DNA of 64,000 nt from Halomonas sp. QHL1 (GTDB lineage: Bacteria > Pseudomonadota > Gammaproteobacteria > Pseudomonadales > Halomonadaceae), in the NCBI RefSeq assembly GCF_001882345.1, contig NZ_MINL01000001.1, positions 3,357,852-3,421,851 of the forward strand. Direction: 5' to 3'. How positions within the stretch are numbered: position 1 is the first letter of the stretch; the number at the start of each line of letters is the position of its first letter. The notes under the pieces are model-generated. The model searched no databases and was not told the origin of the DNA. It saw only the letters and a program-made list of their open reading frames with translations. A program made the translations under genes and the position numbers. This document shows positions 8,613-16,891 of the stretch, one piece after another.

Positions 8613-9950
8613 ATGAATAATAAATTTAATAAGCTTACCCTGGCCGCTGCAATTACGGCCGCCTTCGCCAGCCAAGCCCATGCGGGCGGGTATCAAATCA
8701 ATGAGCAGAGCGTGAGTGGGCAGGGCTACGGCCACGCCGGGCGTAGCTCCAATATTAATGACGCTTCGATTGTCTATGGCAACCCTGCGGGTATGTCGTT
8801 TTTAGACCGTGCACAGATTACGGCGGGTGGGACTTACTTAAATGTTAATTCTGATATAGATAATGTCTCTTCAAGCCGCTCTTTGGAAACACAAGCAGGC
8901 TCACTGCCACTCGGCTCGGTGGAGGGAAGCAATGAAGGTGACATGGTGCCGGGAACATTAATTCCGTTTGCCTTTTATGCTCAGCCCGTCAACGAACAGT
9001 TGGCCTTTGGTTTCGGTGTCTATGCACCTTTTGGCTCCAATACCGACTACGAGGACAGCTTCGAGGGGCGTAATCAGGGTAATTACACCGAGGTGAAGGT
9101 GATGACGGCTCAGCCAACGGTCTCTTACCGTTTTAATGAGCAGTGGTCCGTTGGTGCCGGCGTTACTTACAACCGCGTTGAGGGGGAGCTTCATCGGCAG
9201 GTACCTACTGTTCTTGGACAGGCGGCTGATGGCTCTCTAATTAGTACTGAAGTAGATTCCCGTGTTGAGGGTGATGACGAAGCTTGGGGCTATAACTTGG
9301 GGGTAATCTACCAGCCAGTGCCCGAAACAACGTTAGGTTTAACTTATCGATCAAAAGTTGATTTCAACCTCGAAGGTGGCTTTACTGCGAGCTCGCCAGT
9401 TTTAGATCAACTGGGGATCGGTACGCAAACGGATACTGCCGCTCTAGATTTAACAACGCCTGAAACGGTGAATTTCTCTTTAACACAGCAAATGACTGAC
9501 CGCCTTAAACTGATGTTTGGTGCATCCTGGGCACGTTGGAGCCGTTTCGACCAAATCTTGGTGACTGGCAGTGAGCGCCCTGAAATTACCAATGAGCAGC
9601 AGAACTATTCTAATGCTTGGGCGTTTTCAACCGGCGGAGAGTATCAGTTGACACCTCAATTAGCTCTGCGAGCAGGGGTGACTCTTGATTTTACGCCTAC
9701 CCAAGATGCTACTCGTAGCGTGCGAATCCCTTCCGATGATCGGCGTATTTTCTCCATTGGCGCCGGTTGGAGCCCCACACCAGATCTAACACTGGATTTG
9801 GCTTACTCCTACTTGACTGAGCGTGGTACATCTGTTGATCAAACTAAGACAGATCCGCGTATGGGCGCCCCTAGTATTACGTCATCCTACTCTGCCGACT
9901 ACAAAAACGAAGCTCACGGTTTCGGCGCGCAGCTAACCTACCGCTTCTAA
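8613..9950 (+). CDS. FadL/TodX-family outer-membrane transporter
   Basis: Outer-membrane beta-barrel of 445 residues for uptake of long-chain fatty acids or other hydrophobic compounds. A signal peptide (LTLAAAITAAFASQAHA) is followed by GGYQINEQSVSGQG, the FadL-type N-terminal hatch, and the NPAGM motif near residue 58. The rest shows alternating aromatic beta strands and ends in a terminal aromatic (LTYRF) as expected for BAM substrates. It is monocistronic: a 200-base gap precedes it and a strong terminator follows. Codon use appears less G+C-rich than in its neighbours. The substrate cannot be told from the sequence. Confidence 0.9.
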   Translation: MNNKFNKLTLAAAITAAFASQAHAGGYQINEQSVSGQGYGHAGRSSNINDASIVYGNPAGMSFLDRAQITAGGTYLNVNSDIDNVSSSRSLETQAGSLPLGSVEGSNEGDMVPGTLIPFAFYAQPVNEQLAFGFGVYAPFGSNTDYEDSFEGRNQGNYTEVKVMTAQPTVSYRFNEQWSVGAGVTYNRVEGELHRQVPTVLGQAADGSLISTEVDSRVEGDDEAWGYNLGVIYQPVPETTLGLTYRSKVDFNLEGGFTASSPVLDQLGIGTQTDTAALDLTTPETVNFSLTQQMTDRLKLMFGASWARWSRFDQILVTGSERPEITNEQQNYSNAWAFSTGGEYQLTPQLALRAGVTLDFTPTQDATRSVRIPSDDRRIFSIGAGWSPTPDLTLDLAYSYLTERGTSVDQTKTDPRMGAPSITSSYSADYKNEAHGFGAQLTYRF

Positions 9951-9974
9951 GCTCTAGAAAGCCAGAACCCAATG

Positions 9975-10000
9975 AAACCCGGCCATTGCCGGGTTTTTTA
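9975..10000 (+). terminator. Rho-independent terminator after the fadL-type gene
   Basis: Perfect 9-base stem AAACCCGGC / GCCGGGTTT with a CATT loop, followed by a T run, 25 bases after the stop codon. Confidence 0.92.
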
Positions 10001-10112
10001 TTACCTAGTGGCAGGCCATTGGATGCGGGGCGTGTCGGCTTTCGTTACACTATGCGCTTTTCTGATCGATACACCTCTGTACGATCCGAGTAGACCAAGC
10101 TAGGGCGATCCC

Positions 10113-11211
10113 ATGTTGGAAACCAATCCGATTCACAACCAGCTCAAGGACCTGTCTGAGCGGACAGACGTTCTTAGGGGGTATCTTTGACTATGCCGAG
10201 AAGAAAGATCGGCTAGAAGAGGTCACCCGCGAACTGGAAGACCCCAATGTCTGGAACGATCCAGACTACGCGCAGAAGTTAGGCAAAGAGCGCGCCTCCC
10301 TCGAAGCCATAGTGGCGACCATTGATGAACTTGAGCAGGGCCTTGGCGATAGCCGGGATCTGCTAGAGCTTGCAGAAATGGAAGAGGATGAAGGCACCGT
10401 CGAAGAAGTGTGCAAAGAGCTGGACAGCATGCAGGCGGCGTTAGAAAAGCTTGAGTTTCGGCGCATGTTCTCCGGTGAAATGGATCAGAACAACGCCTAT
10501 CTGGAAATTCAGTCCGGCTCTGGTGGCACCGAAGCCCAGGATTGGGCCAATATTTTACTGCGCATGTACCTGCGCTGGGCGGAGAGTCACGGCTTCAAAG
10601 CCGATATCACCGAAATCTCTGCTGGCGAAGTGGCGGGCATTAAGTCGGCCACCGTGCATATCCAGGGCGATTACGCTTTCGGCTGGCTGCGTACTGAAAC
10701 CGGCGTGCACCGCTTAGTGCGTAAAAGCCCGTTTGATTCCGGTGGCCGTCGGCATACCTCTTTCGCATCGGTATTCCTGTCACCGGAAATTGACGACAGC
10801 TTCGAGGTGGAGATTAATCCCTCGGATCTGCGCGTTGATACCTACCGCTCCAGCGGCGCGGGCGGTCAGCACGTTAACACCACCGATTCGGCCGTGCGGA
10901 TTACCCACGAGCCGACCGGTATCGTCGTGGCCTGTCAAGGCCAGCGCAGCCAGCATGCCAACCGCGACTTTGCCATGAAGCAGTTGAAAGCGCGGTTGTG
11001 GGAACACGAGATGCAAAAGCGTAATGCCGCCAAGCAGGAGGCCGAGGACTCCAAGGCGGATATCGGTTGGGGCAGCCAGATTCGCTCTTACGTGCTGGAT
11101 GATCAGCGCATCAAGGATTTGCGCACCAGCGTGCAGTCCAGTAACTGCGATAAAGTGCTCGACGGGGATATTGATCAATTTATCGTCGCCAGCTTGAAGC
11201 AAGGTTTGTAA
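10113..11211 (+). CDS. prfB: Peptide chain release factor 2, programmed +1 frameshift
   Basis: RF2 recognises UGA and UAA and triggers peptide release. The gene is in two frames: codons 1-25 run from the ATG at 10113 to an in-frame TGA at 10188-10190, and the remaining 340 residues continue in the +1 frame from GAC at 10189 to the TAA at 11209-11211. The total of 365 residues equals that of E. coli RF2. The tripeptide anticodon motif SPF (KSPFDSGG) and the catalytic GGQ ([14 protein letters not shown]) are present. The frameshift is autoregulatory, not a defect: low RF2 lets ribosomes shift past the UGA. lysS follows after 34 bases, the common prfB-lysS pair. Confidence 0.97.
10176..10191 (+). 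promoter_or_regulatory. prfB programmed frameshift site
   Basis: AGGGGG (an internal Shine-Dalgarno), TAT, then the slippery CTT TGA C. This is the canonical RF2 recoding signal with a 3-base spacing between the Shine-Dalgarno-like element and CTT. The stop in the zero frame is TGA, the codon RF2 itself reads. Confidence 0.97.
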
Positions 11212-11245
11212 TCTTTTTAGCGTTTGAACATCAACAGGGTGCCCC

Positions 11246-12757
11246 ATGGCTAACCAAGACGCGTCTCCTGCAGACAACGAAAACCACCTGATCGCCGAGC
11301 GCCGTGCCAAGTTGACTGCTCGCCGCGAGCGCGCCGCTGAGCAGGGAAAGAGTGCGTTTCCCAATGATTTTCGCCGTGACAGCTTAACCGTCGAGCTGCA
11401 AAGCGCCTTTGGCGATAAAGACAAGGCCGAGCTTGAAGCGCTGGATCACCACGCCGCTGTGGCAGGTCGTGTGATGCGTCAACGTGGCCCCTTCATCGTC
11501 ATTCAGGATGTGGCCGGGCAAATCCAGCTCTACGTGGATAAAAAAGGCCTGCCCGCCGACGTGCTTGAAGACGTTAAAAGCTGGGATATTGGTGACATCG
11601 TTGCTGCCCAGGGGCCAGTGCATAAATCTGGCAAGGGCGATTTGTACGTGATGATGAAAGAGGCTCAGCTGCTCACCAAGAGCCTGCGCCCGCTGCCGGA
11701 TAAGTTTCACGGCCTCACCGATATGGAAGCCCGCTATCGCCAGCGCTATGTGGATCTGATCATGAATCCGCAGTCGCGCAAGGTGTTTGAAACCCGCGCA
11801 GCGGTCATCAGCTCCATGCGCCGCTTCTTTGAAGCCCGTGGCTTTATGGAAGTAGAAACGCCCATGCTGCAGCCGATCCCCGGCGGCGCGGCGGCCCGGC
11901 CGTTCATTACCCACCACAATGCGCTGGATATCGACATGTATCTGCGTATTGCGCCAGAGCTTTACCTCAAGCGTTTGGTGGTGGGCGGCTTTGAAAAAGT
12001 CTTTGAGATTAACCGCAACTTCCGCAACGAAGGGTTATCAACGCGCCATAACCCAGAATTCACCATGGTGGAGTTCTACTGGGCGTACGCGGATTACCGC
12101 GACCTGCTGGATATGACCGAAGCCATGCTGCGTACCGCCGCTGAAGAAGTGCTCGGTAGCGCCATCATCGAGTATCAGGGCGCCAGCTACGATTTCGGTA
12201 AGCCGTTTACCCGTTTGACGCTGCGTCAGGCGATTCTTGATCACGGTGACGGCATTACCGACAGCGATTTGGATTCGTTGGAGGCGGCGCGGGCAACCGC
12301 AGAGAAACTGGGCATTAAGGTCAAAGAGAGCTGGGGTCTGGGTAAGGTGCAAACGGAGATATTTGAAGAGGTTGCCGAGCACAAGCTCGACCAGCCGACC
12401 TTTATCACCGAGTACCCGGCTGAAGTGAGCCCGCTGGCGCGGCGTAATGACGCTAATCCGTTCGTCACCGACCGCTTTGAGTTCTTTGTGGGTGGTCGCG
12501 AAATCGCCAACGGTTTCTCGGAGCTCAACGACGCTGAAGACCAGGCTGAGCGCTTCCGTGCCCAGTCAGCGGAAAAAGACGCCGGCGACCTGGAAGCGAT
12601 GTATTACGACGCGGATTACGTGCGTGCATTGGAGTATGGCATGCCGCCCACCGCTGGCGAAGGCATCGGTATCGACCGCCTGGTCATGCTGTTCACCGAT
12701 AGCGCCTCGATTCGGGATGTCCTGCTGTTCCCGGCGATGCGCCCTGAAGTGGACTAA
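11246..12757 (+). CDS. lysS: Lysyl-tRNA synthetase, class II
   Basis: Charges tRNA-Lys with lysine in the cytoplasm. The 503-residue protein has an N-terminal OB-fold anticodon-binding domain ([29 protein letters not shown]) and a class II catalytic domain. The latter holds motif 1 ([20 protein letters not shown]), motif 2 ([19 protein letters not shown]) and motif 3 ([14 protein letters not shown]). Length and motif order are those of bacterial LysS. It directly follows prfB. Confidence 0.97.
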   Translation: MANQDASPADNENHLIAERRAKLTARRERAAEQGKSAFPNDFRRDSLTVELQSAFGDKDKAELEALDHHAAVAGRVMRQRGPFIVIQDVAGQIQLYVDKKGLPADVLEDVKSWDIGDIVAAQGPVHKSGKGDLYVMMKEAQLLTKSLRPLPDKFHGLTDMEARYRQRYVDLIMNPQSRKVFETRAAVISSMRRFFEARGFMEVETPMLQPIPGGAAARPFITHHNALDIDMYLRIAPELYLKRLVVGGFEKVFEINRNFRNEGLSTRHNPEFTMVEFYWAYADYRDLLDMTEAMLRTAAEEVLGSAIIEYQGASYDFGKPFTRLTLRQAILDHGDGITDSDLDSLEAARATAEKLGIKVKESWGLGKVQTEIFEEVAEHKLDQPTFITEYPAEVSPLARRNDANPFVTDRFEFFVGGREIANGFSELNDAEDQAERFRAQSAEKDAGDLEAMYYDADYVRALEYGMPPTAGEGIGIDRLVMLFTDSASIRDVLLFPAMRPEVD

Positions 12758-12841
12758 CACGCTAAGATAGCGGATGAAAAGTTGGTAAGGGCGCGTTATA
12801 GCGCCCATAATGGTCAACGTTTCGACGGCGAGGAGAATCCC

Positions 12842-13228
12842 ATGAAACTGCTTAACCGCTCCGCACTGAGCGTCAGGCCGACCCAGCCCTTTGTGGACTG
12901 GATCAACGCGCTGGAACCCACCATGGGAGACGACGACCTGACCCTGGACGACGTCGAACGTGAAAGTACCATTTACCTGATTCCAGAGATGGATACTCCA
13001 GAAGCGCTGGAAACCTTTGTGCGCGACCGCTACGTGGAAATTCTCGAGACTGAGCTGCGCGCTTGGGAAGAGGACGAACGTCAGTGGCCAGACAAGTTGG
13101 ACTGGGAATTGTTTCAGGAATTTGTGCGCGTCGAGCACAGCTACCTGGCGATCGACCTGGATGACGAAACGGCGTTAGAGATTTCAGAAGTCGATGATGC
13201 ACTGCTGCTCGACAGTGAGCAGGACTAG
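12842..13228 (+). CDS. Conserved acidic protein of unknown function
   Basis: A 128-residue, strongly acidic soluble protein (runs such as DDDLTLDDVE and DLDDETALEISEVDD) with regularly spaced tryptophans (DWINAL, RAWEEDERQWPDKLDWELF). I chose the ATG at 12842 because of the GAGGAG ribosome binding site 6 bases upstream; the open frame reaches back to 12782 without a good start. It has no signal peptide, membrane segment or motif I can name. From memory, similar proteins occur downstream of lysS-like genes in pseudomonads and Halomonas, without known function. It lies 84 bases after lysS and may be transcribed with it. Confidence 0.75.
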   Translation: MKLLNRSALSVRPTQPFVDWINALEPTMGDDDLTLDDVERESTIYLIPEMDTPEALETFVRDRYVEILETELRAWEEDERQWPDKLDWELFQEFVRVEHSYLAIDLDDETALEISEVDDALLLDSEQD

Positions 13229-13239
13229 CCGTTAGCGTG

Positions 13240-13273
13240 CTAGTATTTAAGCAAGCCTAGTATTTAGGTAAGC
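13240..13273. repeat. Tandem 17-bp duplication
   Basis: Two adjacent 17-base copies, 13240-13256 and 13257-13273, both beginning CTAGTATTTA and ending AAGC, with 2 mismatches. They lie just after the acidic hypothetical gene, in the 237-base gap before the MFS gene. Confidence 0.75.
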
Positions 13274-13339
13274 TTGGTGCTTGCCTGAAAGGCTGGTTGC
13301 TAACAGCCAGCTAGCGCTCTTCGAAATAGCGCAATTCGG

Positions 13340-13368
13340 AACCGGCTTAGGCCGGTTTCTGTGTTTTT
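13340..13368 (+). terminator. Probable terminator after the lysS-hypothetical unit
   Basis: Stem AACCGGC / GCCGGTT with a TTAG loop (13340-13357), followed by TCTGTG and then a T run. The interrupted T tract makes it weaker than the other terminators in the window. Confidence 0.65.
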
Positions 13369-13387
13369 AAGACAATGTTTTAAGACA
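13363..13387. repeat. Paired AAGACA repeat, copy 1
   Basis: GTTTTTAAGACA (13363-13374) is followed after 2 bases by GTTTTAAGACA (13377-13387). The same paired arrangement occurs at 29195-29221. It lies in the gap upstream of the MFS gene and partly overlaps the T tract of the terminator. Confidence 0.7.
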
Positions 13388-13465
13388 GTAGTTTTTAATA
13401 CCACTATTTGAGTCGTTTCGCTTTCACTGTGTTGTTTAAGATATCTCCTGCCTAGGAACGCTTGC

Positions 13466-14869
13466 ATGCGACTGTTTGAAACTCGCCCCGGCGACGATGG
13501 CCTGCCTGGGCCTGAACGCGCCCTTGCCGTGCTGGCGCTAGTGACCGGCACCTTGATGGCGGTGGTGGATACCACCGTGATCAACCTGGCACTGCCCACC
13601 ATTGCGGCTGATTTGAATGTCTCGGCTTCCCGGGCGGTATGGATTACCAACCTGTTTCAGGTCGTTTGTGCGGCTTTTTTACTCGTGTTTGCGGGCATTA
13701 GTGAGTTAATCACACGACGCAGGCTCTACCTGTTTGGGCTGGCCACCTTTGTTGCTGCCGCACTGGGCGCTGCGCTATCGCGTAATTTAGAAACGTTGCT
13801 GGTGTTTCGTGCTTTTCAGGGGCTAGGCGCTGCGGCCACGCTATCGATTGGCCCATCACTCTATCGCGCCATTTTCCCCTCGCGCCTATTGGGCAGCGCC
13901 CTGGGCTTAAGTGCCTTGGTGGTGGCCGGTGGCTACGCGGCAGGGCCAACGCTAAGCGGTGTGATCCTGTCCTTTGCCGACTGGCCCTGGCTGTTTGCGC
14001 TAAATGTGCCGCTGGGTCTCTGTTCGCTATGGCTCGCCAAGCGTGCGTTGCCACGAGAAGAGCCGCGCAAAGGTAGTTTTGATGTAGCTGGTGCACTGCT
14101 CTCAATCGTTATGCTGGCCAGTTTCTTTATTGCCATGGACGCCGTGAGCCACGCCGCGCCGATTTGGCAAAGCGGTGGCTGGGCGCTGCTAGCGGTACTG
14201 GCCTGTGCCGGTTTTATTGCTCGCCAGCGTCGCGCACCTTATCCGCTGCTGCCGCTTAGCGTATTTGCTGAGAAGCGCTTTACGCTAGCGGTATCTGCCT
14301 CTGGGCTTGCCTTTATTGGCCAAGGGCTTACCTTTGTAGCGCTGTCGTTTTTCTACCAGGAGCAGATGGGCTTTTCGCCGCTAGAAACCGCTTGGCTGTT
14401 CACCCCCTGGCCGCTGGCCATTATGTTGGTTGGCCCCATCGCTGGACGCTTGGCTGACCGTATTAACCCCAGTATTCTCTCTAGCAGTGGGCTCGGCCTA
14501 CTTATCATTGGCCTGATTGCGCTGGCGCTAGTCGATGAATCAACCGGAGTCGCGGGAAGCCTATGGCGTACCGCGCTATGCGGCATTGGTTTTGGCTTGT
14601 TCCAGCCACCCAACAACCGCGAAATGATGGGCAGTCTGCCGCCGGAGCGCAGTTCCAACGTTTCTGGCGTCATGAGCACCACGCGTACCGTGGGACAGTC
14701 GTTTGGCGTGGCCCTAGTCGGTGCTGCGCTGGCGCTAGGCTGGCCAGTTCAAGTAACGCTCTGGCTGGGGGCGGCGACCACGCTGCTGGCACTCTTGGCA
14801 AGTATGGCGCGTATGCCGCTGGCAAGGCGCGCGTTACACGCCCGCCGGGCATCGTCGGCGGGCCAGTAA
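13466..14869 (+). CDS. MFS transporter, DHA2 (EmrB/QacA) family
   Basis: Proton-driven inner-membrane exporter of 467 residues, with enough hydrophobic segments for the 14-helix topology of the DHA2 family. The first helix carries the family signature DTTVINLALPTIAADL. Motif C-like glycines follow (GGYAAGPTLSGVILS). No EmrA-type adaptor is beside it, so it probably works alone or with a partner encoded elsewhere. Substrates of this family (drugs, dyes, organic solutes) cannot be inferred. The start ATG at 13466 gives MRLFETRPGDDG as a short cytoplasmic tail. Confidence 0.87.
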   Translation: MRLFETRPGDDGLPGPERALAVLALVTGTLMAVVDTTVINLALPTIAADLNVSASRAVWITNLFQVVCAAFLLVFAGISELITRRRLYLFGLATFVAAALGAALSRNLETLLVFRAFQGLGAAATLSIGPSLYRAIFPSRLLGSALGLSALVVAGGYAAGPTLSGVILSFADWPWLFALNVPLGLCSLWLAKRALPREEPRKGSFDVAGALLSIVMLASFFIAMDAVSHAAPIWQSGGWALLAVLACAGFIARQRRAPYPLLPLSVFAEKRFTLAVSASGLAFIGQGLTFVALSFFYQEQMGFSPLETAWLFTPWPLAIMLVGPIAGRLADRINPSILSSSGLGLLIIGLIALALVDESTGVAGSLWRTALCGIGFGLFQPPNNREMMGSLPPERSSNVSGVMSTTRTVGQSFGVALVGAALALGWPVQVTLWLGAATTLLALLASMARMPLARRALHARRASSAGQ

Positions 14870-14912
14870 GCGCGTACAATAAAACGGTTTGTGATCTCTC
14901 AAGGAGAACCTT

Positions 14913-15221
14913 ATGACGCTGCAGACACAGATTGAGCAGAAGTTAGCGGCACTTGCGCCGGACGTGCTGCAGGTTGAAAACGAAAGCCACATGCACAACG
15001 TGCCCGCTAACTCTGAAACCCACTTCAAAGTGACGCTAGTCAGTGAGACCTTTGACGGTCTGATGCCGGTCAAACGCCATCAAAAGATTTATGCGCTGTT
15101 GGCCGATGAGCTATCTGGCCCGGTGCATGCCTTGGCGCTGCATCTCTATACGCCCAGCGAATGGCAGGCGCGGGGCGGTGAACGCCCGAATTCGCCCAAC
15201 TGTCGCGGCGGCGGGAAGTGA
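14913..15221 (+). CDS. bolA: BolA-family protein
   Basis: Small (102 residues) soluble protein of the BolA/IbaG fold. In this family such proteins pair with monothiol glutaredoxins around iron-sulfur clusters, and some also bind DNA. The helix-turn signature region is VKRHQKIYALLADEL, and the conserved histidine in HMHNVPANSETHFKV is present. AAGGAG precedes the ATG by 6 bases. Its stop overlaps the GTG start of the next gene by 4 bases (GTGA), so bolA, the psi subunit gene and rimI form one translationally coupled unit. Confidence 0.93.
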   Translation: MTLQTQIEQKLAALAPDVLQVENESHMHNVPANSETHFKVTLVSETFDGLMPVKRHQKIYALLADELSGPVHALALHLYTPSEWQARGGERPNSPNCRGGGK

Positions 15222-16114
15222 ATCAAGAAGTTACTCGGCGCCACTACCTGGACGCCATGGGGATTACCGCCTGGGCCGCTAAATACCAGCTGCCTAATGC
15301 GCTGCCAACCGAGGCCTGCGAGTGGGAGGATTCGACGCCTGCCCCTACGCCACCTCGCGAGCGGTTGCAGGCGCTACTGGACGACGCCCCTGCGCCCAGG
15401 CGTCAAACGTCCAAACCTCAAACGCCCGAACTTCAATCTTCCGACCCACAGGCTTCTGGCGAAACCATTGCCTCACCTTCGGCGGTGCGGGCCCTGTTGG
15501 GTCAAGACAAGCAAAGTCAGGATCAGAAAAAGCCAGCGATTGCCAACCCGGATGCGTCAACGCCTAGCGTGGAAGCTGCGCCTGCCACGCCAGCCAAACC
15601 CCTTAAGTTCGAACTCTCATGTGTCTGTCTTGAGGGCCGCTGGATGATACTGCATGCGGGGGAAATGAGTCCGCTTGAGCAGCAGCTGCTGGCTAACCTG
15701 TTACAGGCCGCTGGCATTCAGCGTGGAGCGTTGCCGGAAGTGAGCCATTTCACCTGGCCGCAAATGGCCAACGCCTTTGCGGTAGAGGACCCGCTGGATG
15801 AAGCCCGCGAGGGCTTGGCGGCGTTTATCGCCGGCAGCGCGAGCCGACAGGGATGGCGTTTAGAGCGATTACTTTGGTGGGGTGAGTTAGCAGCCGAGCT
15901 CGATACCAACTCAGGGGCTGAGCAAGCGCCGCTGGATCGCATACTCAACGTGACTGATGGCCACAGCCAAACGCTTTCGCTGCCCTTATGGCAGGGGCCT
16001 CCACTTGGGTCGCTGCTCGACGGCAGCCATAGTAAGCGCGACCTCTGGCCTGCGTTGCAGGCGCTAGGCCAGCTGTGGGTGGCTGATGCTAAGCAGACAA
16101 CTGATGATCACTGA
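15218..16114 (+). CDS. holD: DNA polymerase III psi subunit, large divergent type
   Basis: Assigned by two lines. Its N-terminus RRHYLDAMGITAW aligns with the E. coli psi segment RRDWQLQQLGITQW, the conserved start that contacts the clamp loader. It also lies immediately before rimI, as holD does in E. coli. The family in pseudomonads is known to be much longer than the 137-residue E. coli protein, and this one has 298 residues. Residues 35-125 are a low-complexity, proline- and glutamine-rich linker; the globular part (about 128-298) follows. Psi bridges the clamp loader and chi, which binds SSB. It starts with GTG and overlaps bolA by 4 bases. The call rests on short similarity, so structure prediction is needed to confirm it. 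Confidence 0.75.
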   Translation: MNQEVTRRHYLDAMGITAWAAKYQLPNALPTEACEWEDSTPAPTPPRERLQALLDDAPAPRRQTSKPQTPELQSSDPQASGETIASPSAVRALLGQDKQSQDQKKPAIANPDASTPSVEAAPATPAKPLKFELSCVCLEGRWMILHAGEMSPLEQQLLANLLQAAGIQRGALPEVSHFTWPQMANAFAVEDPLDEAREGLAAFIAGSASRQGWRLERLLWWGELAAELDTNSGAEQAPLDRILNVTDGHSQTLSLPLWQGPPLGSLLDGSHSKRDLWPALQALGQLWVADAKQTTDDH

Positions 16115-16547
16115 ACTCAACGTTGAACACCTGGCCCTGCTGATTGCGCTTGAGCGTCAGGCGCAAAGCGGCACTTCTGATACGCAAATGCTTGCAGCGT
16201 TGGGCAGCCAAGACACCTGTGTGTTGGGCTGGTGGCAGGATGAGCAACTGTTGGGGTACGCCATTGTAGCGCGACTGCCGTTTGAGGCGGAGCTGCAAGC
16301 CATTGGGGTTTTACCCGAGCGTCGTCAAAGTGGCGCGGGTTTGGCGTTGATGGAAGCGGTGTTTACCACTGCGCAAGGATGGTCCAGCGAGCGGCTGTTG
16401 TTAGAGGTGCGGGTGGGTAATCTTAGCGCTATCCGGCTCTACCAGCGCTGTGGATTTAGCGAGGACGGACGCCGCAAAGGCTACTACCCAGCGGCCAAAG
16501 GGGTCGCTGGGCGAGAAGACGCGCTACTCATGTCGCAGATACTCTAA
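16104..16547 (+). CDS. rimI: Ribosomal protein S18-alanine N-acetyltransferase
   Basis: GNAT-fold enzyme that acetylates the N-terminal alanine of ribosomal protein S18 from acetyl-CoA. The 147-residue protein shows the acetyl-CoA pyrophosphate loop (IGVLPERRQSGAGLALMEAV), the LLLEVRVGNLSAIRLYQRCGF segment and the RKGYYPA motif near the end, all as in RimI. I chose the ATG at 16104 (MITELNVEHLALL), which overlaps the psi gene by 11 bases; a longer frame from 16086 adds six residues. The holD-rimI order is conserved. Confidence 0.92.
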   Translation: MITELNVEHLALLIALERQAQSGTSDTQMLAALGSQDTCVLGWWQDEQLLGYAIVARLPFEAELQAIGVLPERRQSGAGLALMEAVFTTAQGWSSERLLLEVRVGNLSAIRLYQRCGFSEDGRRKGYYPAAKGVAGREDALLMSQIL

Positions 16548-16562
16548 GTAGCGCAAAGTCCG

Positions 16563-16757
16563 TTACGAAACGCTGGTTGTTTCGAGACTGTCGAATTTGC
16601 TGAGTAGGCTATTGAGGCGACGCTCCCACTCTTCACGCTCCTCTTTAAGCTTGGCGTTTTCGCCGCGCAGCTCTTCATTTTCCAGTTTCATCATTTCCAG
16701 CGCGTCAACGGTATCGGTAACTTTCTGTTCAAGCTGATTAAATAATTCCAGACTCAT
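16563..16757 (-). CDS. zapB: Cell division protein ZapB
   Basis: A 64-residue, almost entirely coiled-coil protein that in E. coli stimulates Z-ring assembly. It starts MSLELFNQLEQKVTDTVDAL, close to the E. coli N-terminus, and continues in heptads (ENEELRGENAKLKEEREEWERRL). The ATG at 16757 has GGGAGAG as ribosome binding site; the frame extends to 16790 but without need. It converges on rimI with 15 bases between stops. Confidence 0.88.
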   Translation of the reverse strand: MSLELFNQLEQKVTDTVDALEMMKLENEELRGENAKLKEEREEWERRLNSLLSKFDSLETTSVS

Positions 16758-16891
16758 GTATCTCTCCCTAGCGTAAGAACGAAAACCCATAATAGGTCAT
16801 AAAAAAGCACCCAAAAAAGCAAGCGCAAAGCTTGTCAGTAGGGATGAATGAGGCGAGCGTAACGCCACCTTCGCTTGGCGGCAAGCGCTGT

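Noticed and set aside
10113-10190. prfB read as a frameshifted pseudogene
   Set aside because: The TGA lies in the canonical recoding signal and the joined product has exactly the expected length and motifs.
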